Shown here one piece after another: positions 21,258-31,830 of a DNA stretch of 64,000 nucleotides. Position numbers and translations under genes: made by a program. The DNA is from Tritrichomonas musculus (Eukaryota > Parabasalia > Tritrichomonadida > Tritrichomonadidae), in contig JAPFFF010000017.1 in NCBI GenBank assembly GCA_039105265.1, forward strand, positions 1,860,001 through 1,924,000, read 5' to 3'. The notes under the pieces were generated by a model. The model had not been told where the DNA came from and did no database searches. It saw nothing but the letters and a program-made list of their open reading frames with translations. Each line of letters begins with the position of its first letter. Positions within the stretch are counted from its first letter, which is position 1.

Positions 21258-21488
21258 AAAGGCCATTTACAACCGATTATCCCAGATGATGAGAATCGGT
21301 TAATTCTTGCAAATAAAACATATTCTAAAAATTTTGAAAATTTCAAACAAATCCCCAAATTTACAGAAAAACAAATAGTTGATTTTTGTTACGATAATCG
21401 TAATATGGCTGCTGGTCTAGCATTATCAGACTTTCCTTTGCTATTTACTCAAATTGGTCCAAAAACATTTCAAACAAATTTTTGTTAA
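21258..21488 (+). pseudogene. Fragment of a host-type gene without start codon
   Basis: An open frame of 76 codons between two stops, with no good ATG at its beginning. It reads with ordinary amino-acid composition, for example KFTEKQIVDFCYDNRNMAAG and ALSDFPLLFTQIG. This is unlike the surrounding AT-rich non-coding DNA. It looks like the last exon-sized piece of a gene whose front is missing, perhaps cut off by the neighbouring element. I do not recognise the family. Confidence 0.35.
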
Positions 21489-21617
21489 GTTAAAAATTAG
21501 TAAAAAAATAATTATAAAACATAATTTTGATTTTATTTTAATAATTTTTATTTTATCTTCAAATTTATGGGTGTACTGCTGTAAAATATATAAACCTTTC
21601 AAAATACAAAAATCTTA

Positions 21618-21763
21618 TAGAAAATAAATTCAATGGTGGCTTTTTCGGAAAAAGTTTAGGTCAATTTGCACATTTTTTCTCCTAAACGATCAAGACGAAT
21701 ATCCAATTTAATACGTTATTGTAGAAAATAAATTCAATGGTCGCTCTTTCGGAAAAAGTTTAG
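21618..21763. repeat. Two ~41-bp direct repeats
   Basis: The sequence beginning TAGAAAATAAATTCAATGGT and ending CGGAAAAAGTTTAG occurs at 21618-21659 and 21722-21763 with one or two differences. Between them is 62 bp of unrelated sequence. Confidence 0.6.
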
Positions 21764-22804
21764 ATAGTTTAGAAATTAAATATTTTTATGATTGAAATAT
21801 TTTTTTTATAATTTTGGTCTTAGTTTTATGTTATTTATTTCATTTTTACAGGAAGGAAATAATTTCACAAAAAAATTGAATAAAATAATTATTTCAGAAA
21901 AAGTTGAAATATATGAGCAATTTTTAATAATAGATTAAATTAATTTAAATTTATTTTATTCAGTAAACATTTATTTTTATATATTTATCTCTATTTATTA
22001 TTTTATTTATAACTATATATTATTTAAATATTGTTACATGTTAAATATTATATGCATCAATAAATATTATCAAAATTAAAAAAACCAAAAACTAAATATT
22101 GAATTGATCTTTCAAATATTCTCAAATAGAAAAAATATTTTTAAACTTTTTCATAAATTATTTTTTTTATTATAATAAGATTATATCTATCTTTCTATGA
22201 TTTATTTATATAATATTATTCTATTTATATATCTAAAATATAAATATATAAATATATTCTTAAAAATAATTTGATAATATATTTCCTAGTAAAGTTTTTA
22301 ACATAAAAAAATATTAAATATATTTTTTTTTAATTTTAAAAGAATTAATATTGCAGTAAATATTTCCTTAAATAATTTAATATTGAAAATTATATAATAT
22401 ATAATTTATATAAACACAGATAAATGAATAATATATGCAAATAATATTATTAATAAGAAGGTTTATATATGATATAAAATCATAATGTCTTTCACAAAAA
22501 GTTATATAATTCTGATAATAAAATAAATATCATAAAAAGTTTAATATTATTATTTCTTTTTGTATCTCATGAAATATTAGATAAATATTAAATATATATT
22601 TAAATATAAATTAATAAATGAATATAAATATATATATATTTAAAAATAAGTTATATAATCTTTTTATAAAGAGATTTTCTTAATAATTATTTTGAAAATC
22701 AGATTTTTTTGAGATCTAAATATAAAAATAATTACTATTATATTTATTTATTTATTTATTGTATTGTATTTAAAATAAAATTTATATTTTTAAAATTAAA
22801 AATT
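21764..22804. other. Extremely AT-rich non-coding stretch
   Basis: About 1 kb of nearly pure A and T with many short TATA and AAATAT runs. I see no gene or element end inside it. Confidence 0.5.
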
Positions 22805-22813
22805 GTTGCAAAA

Positions 22814-24019
22814 TTAGTTGTGGAAATTTATCCTTTTGTCACTTTTTAGGATAAGTTTGGGATAAAAAAAAAAAATAAAAAAAAATAAGCAAAAGTGGTG
22901 TATGATAAATTGTATCTATTTATATATGCTTTTTTTTTGGAGAAAAAAAGAAAGTATAAAAATTTTGGAATAAAAATAAAAATTTTGGATTTTTTTTTTG
23001 CAATATTGCAGTAGATAAATAAATTTTGTTTTGTAAATATATCGCTGAATATTAAATTGACAGTCAGTATCGAAGTTAATAAAAAATAAAAAAAAAAGTG
23101 AGCAAAAATAGAAAAACAGGATAAAATTTGTTACAAATTGCTAGAACTATTAACGATAATTGTTGTTCATATAATGATTAAATGCTTTCTCTTGTAAACA
23201 AAGTTGATTCCATCCAAAAAAAATATTTCTAAACGTAAAATTTTTTTCTATTAATTTACTCTCAAAATTTTCTAAAATTTTGAATATAATTGAATCTAAA
23301 AATACGTAAAATCTACAATAAATATATGATATATCATATATTATATTATATTTATTTCAAAAAGATATTGAATATACTTATTGAAATAATTTCAATTAAG
23401 CTATAAATAAAAAAAGTTATAGAATTCAAAAATAGTTAATCGTGCATTGAATTTTTATAATAGATAGAATTAATTCAAAATGAATATTCCAAATAATAAA
23501 ACGAATTAACTTCATTTTATATCATATATATATATATATAAATATACATAAACTACATATATTGACATTAATAAGAATTTAATTAAGATAAACAAAAGAT
23601 ATGATTATTTATATAAAAAAACGATGATTTTTTAACCAATCACATCATTATTATATAATGTGAGATGATGAAAAAAAATATTTTGTTACCTTTTTTTACA
23701 TATTCATCATTGTTTTTGATTAACTAATTTTTTTCGATGAAAAAAAAGCAATTCTCGCAAATTTTGAAAATTGCAATAAAAATTTTAAATAATATTCCAA
23801 ATAATGATAATAAAACAGCTAAAAATGATATTATTTAAACAAAAACTTTCCTTTTTAATAATAAATAAATATTATATTTAAATTAAAAAATTTTGTTTTT
23901 TTTTGTTTTTCCACGCTTTCCTCAGATCATTACTTAAAATTTACGAGTTTTTCTTAAAAAAAAAATTTAGGATAAATTTAGGATAAAATTTTGTTTAAAG
24001 GATAAATTTCCACACCTAA
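22814..24019. mobile_element. Non-autonomous DNA transposon, 1.2 kb, 9-bp target duplication (Mutator-like)
   Basis: The ends are inverted repeats of 23 bp with one mismatch: TTAGTTGTGGAAATTTATCC on the left and the complement of TTAGGTGTGGAAATTTATCC on the right. The 9-bp sequence GTTGCAAAA is directly repeated immediately outside both ends (22805-22813 and 24020-24028), a classic target-site duplication. A 9-bp duplication points to the Mutator-like superfamily. Subterminal GGATAA motifs recur on both sides (around 22847-22865 and 23970-24005), as expected for transposase binding sites. The interior is AT-rich with no gene, so it depends on a transposase encoded elsewhere. Confidence 0.8.
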
Positions 24020-24028
24020 GTTGCAAAA

Positions 24029-25549
24029 CCCCTAACATTTTGGTTTTTGTGATAAAATGAATATTTATTTATGCATTTGTTTTCTATATATAATATTAAT
24101 CAAAAGTTAATTTAACCATATTGCCAATAAATGCATTGTTAAAGATATATTTATATGATTATTTAAAAAGTATTTTGTTTCCTTATATTTCCTATATTAT
24201 CATATTTATATAAGATATTAGCACTGTTATAAAGAATACTTGTTTATTTATTTTTAATAAATTAGGAATTTAAAAATGAAAATAACTAAAAATTAGATAT
24301 ATGCATTAATTAACAATATATTATATTAATATAAAACTAAATATTATAAATAACTATATATATTTACTTATTATGATATATTTATTAATATAAAAATATT
24401 TCAAATCTAAATAATCACTATATACAAAACAACTCGTTTTTCTAACCCGGTAGCTCAAATATTCTGAAGAGCAATTCAAAATAACTCGTTTTTCTAACCC
24501 GAAATGCTCAAATATTCAATTGAATTTCTGAATATTATTTTAAAAATTAATAAAAAAAATTTTAGTTATCTATTATAACATAACCAATTTTCAACATAAA
24601 ATTAAATTGATTCTCTATTATCTTGACCTATTAATGAATTTATATTTATTTACTTTTTTATTAAATATTAAAAAAGATATTACATTAAATTAAACCAAAT
24701 TTATTTTATTATTTTAGAAAAGATCAAAATTTATGATAATATTTGAAGAACTAAAATCATTTCAATAAATAAAATAATTAAAATTCTTTTATTTATTGAA
24801 TTCATATTTATTCCATTTATTTAGGAATAATAAATCAGAACACTAGATGTGTTCATTTATCATTACACAAAAATTGAGTTTAATACAACCATGTTTAAAG
24901 ATTATGTTATGTTCACCATGGTTAATAAGATATTAAGTAAATAATTACAAATAAATTTCTAAGCATCGGTAAAATCTATTAAATATAAAAAAAGTGAAAT
25001 AAACCACTGAAAATATACTAGTTTTCGAATATTTCATTATATCTTGCCAAAATTTTTATTAAAAATCATTTAAAAGATTTAATAAATATATAGTATTAAA
25101 TATATACATATTTACATTATATATTACGAATTAATGATTAATTTATTTTCATTTGGAATATAAAATTTAATTCTTTCGATTATTTTTGATTTTAACTTTT
25201 GGAATTGGATTAAGTGTTAAATATATAAATTAATCAAGCAAATATTTTTAACAAGTTTTAATTATTTCAAAAGTTTTTAAAACTGATGATCATAAATTTT
25301 CAGTTTAACGAAAATTTAAACGAAAATGCATCTAGCTTATAGTTATACAATGGATTTACTAATGTTTAACCAGAAGACATTGCAATTCTATTTCTGACAT
25401 ATAATATTGCAAATATTAAGATTTTAGTTTCAAAATATCTGATTAAAATTATCCTATAAACATTAATATAATGTGAATAATCATAATATATATTTTAAAA
25501 TAAGTAAATATAATATTTTGTTGAGATAAAAATATTTTGCAGGTATCGA
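24029..25549. repeat. AT-rich stretch with a direct repeat
   Basis: The only clear structure is a ~34-bp direct repeat beginning AACTCGTTTTTCTAACCCG at 24431-24464 and 24483-24517. CCCCTAACATT near 24029 also recurs in inverted orientation near 25568. No gene is visible. Confidence 0.45.
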
Positions 25550-27931
25550 TGAAAAATTGTAAACGGTAATGTTAGGGGTTTTATTGTTGCTTTTGAGAAA
25601 GCTCATTGAATTTTTTCTTCAGAATTATCAAGTACACCCTTAAATTTACCGGACTTTAAATTTTCCGGACTTTAAAATTTACCAGACTGATTCAACCATC
25701 ATCATAAAGAAAAAAGATTTTTATTATTTAAAATATATTAAAATTAATATACCCATAAAACTCACAAAAAATGTGAGTTTGCGACAATTCAATACTAAAT
25801 TGAAATTATAATTTTCTTTCAAAAATTGTGAGGCTTTAGCAGAGCCATACATTTCCAAAATAAAAAACAAAATTTACACCATCCCTTGATCCTAAGAGCT
25901 ATCTCTTAGCTATCTTGTACATTAGGAAGAATATTCTTATCGTTTCATTCAATAACAAAGCAATTATTTCCGAATATTTCAAAATCCAAATATCTCAAAT
26001 TTATCTCTCTAAGATCATTCAATTAATTACATATTAGAAACAACGATATCGAAATAAAAACAAATAGATACTTACTTCTTCATAAAAATCACTTGTTTCT
26101 ATTCATAATTAATTTCAAAAAAAATTCTTAATGAAGGAGTTAATTACTTACGTTTAAATGCATGTGTTTACTATAAAATCCAAAATAGCTTGCTAAAAGT
26201 TTTCAAGTATGTAAAGATCTTTGATATTCTACAATATTTTTTTTTATTTTTCTCCTTTTTACATTTTTTTTTAATAATAAAATGATTTTTTGCTAAATCT
26301 TATTTTATATATTATGCTTGTTGTTCAAAATGTTGAAATATTCATAATTTTATTATCAATATTTATAGAAATAATTTTATGTTTTGATATTTTCATCATA
26401 TAATTATTGTATGAAATTTAATTTTTAATCAAAATAATTAAATATTTGCTTACACCATGCTTTTTTCAAATCATTATGAAAAAATGATAAAAATTTTACG
26501 AATCATATTATTCAAATTGTAAATCTTAAATAATTAAAAAGAGAGCAACATGAATTTTAACTGAAACACTTCAAAAACGACATTAAAAAGGCGCCAAATT
26601 TGAGAAAAAAAAATGGCGCCAAATTTGATAAAAAAATCTACAAATTCATCCATATCTTTTGAAATATTTTTATTAAAAAAAAATTAATTAACAAAATCAA
26701 TTATACAACTATTATCTGATTTATTTTTAGTATAATTTTTAAACACCTAATTAAATGAAAAAAATTATTTTTTAAATATTTGAATTAAACTATGAAAACA
26801 GGATGGTAATATCATTTATTACTGATTTAATAAAATTGGTAATAATAGTTTTCACTAATATTAAATTTTTCTGAGATTATTTAAAAAAACAGATGTTTTC
26901 CTGAAAAGTAAATTTGAAACATTTAATATAAACCTTATAGCTGTATGAAACAGTATGATGAATATCATAAATTGAAATTTAAAAGATAATGCCAAAATTT
27001 AAAAACAATATTTAATAAGGTTTTTTAACATACGTTTTTTTCAAAAAATAATATAAATTCATGATGCACAAACTTTATATGAACCTATTTTTTATAATAA
27101 TTTTCAGCAATATTAAAAAAAAGTATTCAATTATTTGATATCTATAAAATAGCTCTTTTTTGATATCAAGATTTTGGATTAAAAATGAGATATTGATAAG
27201 ATCAAAGGATGTTAATAGCAAATTGTGCGATTATACATCGTTTTGCAAAAACCTTTTTGAAATATGATCAAAATAATTATTATGTTTTTCAGCAAATTTG
27301 GTATATATTTGGATGATTAATAAAATTAAAATCTTTGATATCAGCTGAAAATAATGGCTTAAAAACAAAACATGAGATATTGATTCAGAACGAAAAATGG
27401 ACTTTTTAATTATCTAATTTTGATAAAATATTAAAATTAAATGTATCAATAGAAAAAATTGAATAAAAATTAAAAAAAAGATTTTTTTTCTGAGTAGTTT
27501 CATAATTTTTTTGAAAAGAATTCATTCAATTGTCGCAAACTCACATTTTTTGTGAGTTTTATGGGTAATAGTAATTTTATTAATTTTTTTATAAAACTTG
27601 CCAAGAAAATCTAAAAAAATAATGAAAAATTTTAATTCAAAATTGAATTGATCCAACTCTTAAGTTAATTGAGAGACTATCTGGTTAATAACCAGTGGTT
27701 ATTCATATTATGGTAGATAAACCAAAATTGAATAAAACATCCAATTATAATATTTTAATATTTTCTTAAAAGTGAATTTCATTATACAAGAAATAAACAA
27801 ATATTTATCTTTTAAATATTAAAATTCTTTTATAAAAAAAAAGTATTTTATAATTCGTTTATTTTGAACAATAAATCAGTGATGATGTATTCTTTTAAAA
27901 ACCCCCTAAAAAACCGTTTACAATTTTTTAC
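25550..27931. mobile_element. Older TIR element carrying a mariner-type insertion
   Basis: Imperfect inverted repeats of ~33 bp lie at 25550-25582 and 27896-27931. They share AAAATTGTAAACGGT and the CCCC/GGGG block (AGGGGTTTT against AAAACCCCCT). The 1.8-kb element at 25750-27567 lies inside them. The family is not clear and no target duplication was found. The several mismatches between the arms suggest it is older than the element nested in it. Confidence 0.45.
25750..27567. mobile_element. Tc1/mariner-type element, 1.8 kb, no intact gene
   Basis: Perfect 40-bp inverted repeats lie at 25750-25789 and 27528-27567. The ends read TACCCATAAAAC...GTTTTATGGGTA, so the element is CCCATAAAAC... 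flanked by TA, the target of Tc1/mariner transposons. Each arm contains its own small palindrome ACTCACAAAAAATGTGAGT. The interior has no open frame of useful size. It does have a tandem pair of GGCGCCAAATTTGA at 26590-26603 and 26615-26628. Perfect arms with an empty interior suggest a non-autonomous family that is still mobile or was so recently. Confidence 0.75.
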
Positions 27932-28328
27932 GGCGCTAAAAAACTATTCCTAACAAAATACCTCTATTCTTTTTAATACATTTGATATCCAGCAATTATT
28001 ATTCAGATCATAAATAATAATTTTATTGAACTATTTCTTTTGATTTTCTGTTTCAATGAGTTTAATTTAGATATCAATCATTGAAAATAAAATTGGGGTT
28101 TGCTCTGATATAAAGCATTTAATTTGTGCATAAAGCAAAATTCTGTTTTTGTTTTTTGTTTCAGTTTTTGCCCCAAAAAGTTACTTGATCTTCATCATTT
28201 AAAAATCTTTTGAAAATCAAAATTCATTCTATTGGCTTTGCTTATTTGATTTAGCGTTATTAGTACAGTTTTATTTATTAAAATGATTACATTTAAAGTG
28301 CTAGAACATAAAATGATTTTTTTATTTG
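27932..28328. other. AT-rich stretch
   Basis: This lies between two transposable elements. No feature is seen. Confidence 0.4.
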
Positions 28329-28548
28329 TTTAATTACGGCAGAAGAATCAGGGTCTATTAAAATCGGCACGAAAAAAGTTAGCATACCGAAAACTTTTTG
28401 AAAGGGTGCGACCAAATAAGTATATCCACTTTTTGAGAAAGATATTTGATCGTTCGTATGAACTTTTTGAGAGTACAAATAAAACGGTTTAAAAGGTGAA
28501 TTATTTAACGTTTGAGTTTTATTTTAAAAAAGCGCCAAAATTTAATTT

Positions 28549-28955
28549 TCCACGAGATCGTTTGACTGCTCCACGGTTGATTCGAACACAACCAATCATG
28601 AAAGCAATAACCGATAAACGGTATTGGAGTAGTCAAAAGCTCTGGAACATTGCAATTGCAGATATCATTTCCACGAGATCGTTTGACTGCTCCACGGTTG
28701 ATTCGAACACAACCAATCATGAAAGCAATAGCCGATAAACGGTATTGGAGTAGTCAAAAGCTCTGGAACATTGCAATTGCAGATATTATTTCCACGAGAT
28801 CGTTTGACTGCTCCACGGTTGATTCGAACACAACCAATCATGAAAGCAATAACCGATAAACGGTATTGGAGTAGTCAAAAGCTCTGGAACATTGCAATTG
28901 CAGATATCATTTCCACGAGATCGTTTGACTGCTCCACGGTTGATTCGAACACAAT
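28549..28955. repeat. 121-bp tandem array, left arm (3 copies plus part)
   Basis: Copies start at 28549, 28670, 28791 and 28912 (partial). The unit begins TCCACGAGATCGTTTGACTG. The copies differ by only a few bases, such as ATAACC/ATAGCC and ATATCATT/ATATTATT. Confidence 0.95.
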
Positions 28956-29118
28956 CAATCAATTAAACTATCTTTTCAAAATTAAAACTCTTTTTAGCAT
29001 TTAATATAATGAAAATTTATTTTTTTCTTCTTTTTTAAATAAACAAAAATAAAAGCTTTTATTTAAATATTGACCTATTAATTCAAATTTTTGAATCGCC
29101 TTTTTTTTTAATTAAAAA

Positions 29119-29593
29119 ATGTTTAATCAAGAAGGGCAAATTAAGTTACATTTAGGGTCTTCTTCTAATGTAACTTTACAAATTACGCTTCGAAGATTAC
29201 TATATTGATCAATTGAAAAAACTTGATTTCAATTTTTCTTTTCAAAAACATGACTTAAAAATCTATGACATTGAGACAAATTTAACATTCAGAAAAAGAA
29301 AGAAGAAAAATTCAAATACTGATGAAGATAATAATAATAATTCTCCAATAAATATTTCAATTGATGAATATATCAGTCAAGGATCATTAGAAAGAATAAT
29401 AAACCATACAGAACATCAATTATCTAGGGTTTTAAAAAAATATAAACTGAACTTAACTGTAATTGCACTCGATCTTCAAAGTGAACTACTACTTGACGAA
29501 AATATAGTTGAGATTAAAAGAACAAATGAAGATGAATACTTGGCATTATTTCAAGTTCGACTATGGTTCAAAATATTAGAAGGTAAAAAATAA
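29119..29593 (+). pseudogene. Coding remnant carried between the arms of the foldback element
   Basis: An ATG frame from 29119 (MFNQEGQIKLHLG) ends at 29208 and overlaps a second frame that is open from 29174 to 29593. Together they look like one gene of ~155 residues with a single small indel between 29174 and 29208. The second part has no ATG of its own. It contains a basic run (FRKRKKK), an Asn/Asp linker and a well-formed C-terminal alpha/beta-looking segment (LTVIALDLQSELLLDENIVE). It is not a transposase I recognise. A captured host gene piece, as in Pack-MULEs, is the likeliest explanation, but that is inference. Confidence 0.5.
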
Positions 29594-29734
29594 ATTGTCG
29601 TTTGAATTTCTGTTTGATAAGTTTTTAATGAAAATATAATTAAAAAAGATATTTTATTTAGTTTATTTTAAGTTAGTAAATTTTCTAATTTGATATCATT
29701 TTATATATTTGTCAAAAGCTCTAGAACACTGCCC

Positions 29735-30659
29735 CGATACAGATTATCGGTTATTGCTTTCATGATTGGTTGTGTTCGAATCAACCGTGGAGCAGTCAAA
29801 CGATCTCGTGGAAATGATATCTGCAATTGCAATGTTCCAGAGCTTTTGACTACTCCAATACCGTTTATCGGCTATTGCTTTCATGATTGGTTGTGTTCGA
29901 ATCAACCGTGGAGCAGTCAAACGATCTCGTGGAAATGATATCTGCAATTGCAATGTTCCAGAGCTTTTGACTACTCCAATACCGTTTATCGGTTATTGCT
30001 TTCATGATTGGTTGTGTTCGAATCAACCGTGGAGCAGTCAAACGATCTCGTGGAAATGATATCTGCAATTGCAATGTTCCAGAGCTTTTGACTACTCCAA
30101 TACCATTTATCGGTTATTGCTTTCATGATTGGTTGTGTTCGAATCAACCGTGGAGCAGTCAAACGATCTCGTGGAAATAATATCTGCAATTGCAATGTTC
30201 CAGAGCTTTTGACTACTCCAATACCGTTTATCGGTTATTGCTTTCATGATTGGTTGTGTTCGAATCAACCGTGGAGCAGTCAAACGATCTCGTGGAAATG
30301 ATATCTGCAATTGCAATGTTCCAGAGCTTTTGACTACTCCAATACCGTTTATCGGTTATTGCTTTCATGATTGGTTGTGTTCGAATCAACCGTGGAGCAG
30401 TCAAACGATCTCGTGGAAATAATATCTGCAATTGCAATGTTCCAGAGCTTTTGACTACTCCAATACCGTTTATCGGTTATTGCTTTCATGATTGGTTGTG
30501 TTCGAATCAACCGTGGAGCAGTCAAACGATCTCGTGGAAATAATATCTGCAATTGCAATGTTCCAGAGCTTTTGACTACTCCAATACCGTTTACCGGTTA
30601 TTGCTTTCATGATTGGTTGTGTTCGAATCAACCGTGGAGCAGTCAAACGATCTCGTGGA
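29735..30659. repeat. 121-bp tandem array, right arm (7 copies plus part), inverted
   Basis: Full units end at 29933, 30054, 30175, 30296, 30417, 30538 and 30659, with a partial unit from about 29735 to 29812. They are the complement of the left-arm unit. The open frames of 69 residues that repeat here are by-products of the array, not genes. Confidence 0.95.
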
Positions 30660-30879
30660 AAATTAAATTTTGGCGCTTTTTTAAAATAAAACTCAAACGT
30701 TAAATAATTCACCTTTTAAACCGTTTTATTTGTACTCTCAAAAAGTTCATACGAACGATCAAATATCTTTCTCAAAAAGTGGATATACTTATTTGGTCGC
30801 ACCCTTTCAAAAAGTTTTCGGTATGCTAACTTTTTTCGTGCCGATTTTAATAGACCCTGATTCTCGTGCCTTTAATTAC

Positions 30880-31830
30880 TATTTCATTTTTACAAAATAT
30901 AAAATATTTCTGTTATTTTCATATAAAAACAAATAATTATATTATTTAATGCTTTTTTATGAGATATATCAAAAATAGATTAAGATATTCGATCAATATA
31001 AATTTTATTTATTTTTGAATAGTTTATTTCATTTTGAACTTTTTTAACAGATATTTTTAAAAATGGATAGTATAGTATAAATCAAATGATATTCTTAATT
31101 GATATTAAAAAAATATTCCTTGAATTTCTTTTCAAAAATAATAATTTTCATGATTTGAAGTGAATAAATGCATAAATATATTTATAATATAAAAAACTGG
31201 TTATATAAAAATAGTTAACTTAAAAATTTTTTATATTAGAAAAAATAAATCTTACAATTTCATTGAAAAAATGAGAGTTTTTTGTAGGAAAAACGTATTT
31301 TATTGTATGCAATTATTTTAAATTGAGAGTTTTTTGTAGGGAAAAAGTATTATTTTGATAAGAGAATGAAAAGTTATTAAAAATAAAATATATTAAAAAT
31401 AGTAAAATATATATTAATTATAATAATTTATATATTTATTTGATACTTAGTACGATAAAAAAAATATATCAAAATATTAAATATTGCTTAAAAATTGTTG
31501 ATAATTATTAAAAATTGCCCAATAATAGGAAAATGAAAGTTTTAATCTTGAAAATATAAATAAATGTTTATATAAAATGTTTATAGATAGATTAATTGTC
31601 AATATCAAAAAATATGATTTTCGATGTAGTTATATATCCAGACAGGATCATTATTCCCTTTTGAGGTTATATAATATTTTAATCAGTATTAATAGCTAAT
31701 AATTAATACACCATTATATTTTCGATTAGTCACAAAAACAGAAATTTAGGGGTTTTTTTCTTTTATTATTGTAAAAGTACGTATATGTTTTCAAAATGAT
31801 AATAAAGAAAAAACAATTGTTTGGTTTAGT
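30880..31830. repeat. AT-rich stretch with one short direct repeat
   Basis: GAGAGTTTTTTGTAGG occurs at 31273-31288 and 31325-31340. The rest is AT-rich non-coding DNA. Confidence 0.4.

Larger units (their letters stand above)
28338..30870. mobile_element. Foldback-type Mutator-like element with 121-bp tandem arrays in its arms
   Basis: The element is 2533 bp and is flanked by a perfect 9-bp target duplication TTTAATTAC (28329-28337 and 30871-30879). The ends are GGCAGAAGAATCAGGG and the complement of GGCACGAGAATCAGGG. Each arm starts with ~210 bp of near-identical inverted sequence (28338-28548 and 30660-30870) and continues inward as tandem copies of a 121-bp unit. The left arm has 3 full copies plus a part (28549-28955). 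The right arm has a part plus 7 full copies (29735-30659), inverted. Between the arms lies ~780 bp with a coding remnant. The 9-bp duplication and long arms fit Mutator-like or foldback elements. No transposase is present. Confidence 0.85.

Noticed and set aside
21561-25647. A 4-kb element bounded by AAATTTATGGGTGTACT and its near-complement
   Set aside because: Only 17 bp match with one difference, no duplication of the target was found, and the interval holds unrelated elements.
28549-30659. CRISPR-like array
   Set aside because: The unit is a continuous 121-bp tandem repeat with no separate spacers, in a eukaryotic transposon.
28496-30712. A series of almost identical 69-80-residue frames
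   Set aside because: They arise from the 121-bp tandem unit of the foldback element and have no independent coding sign.
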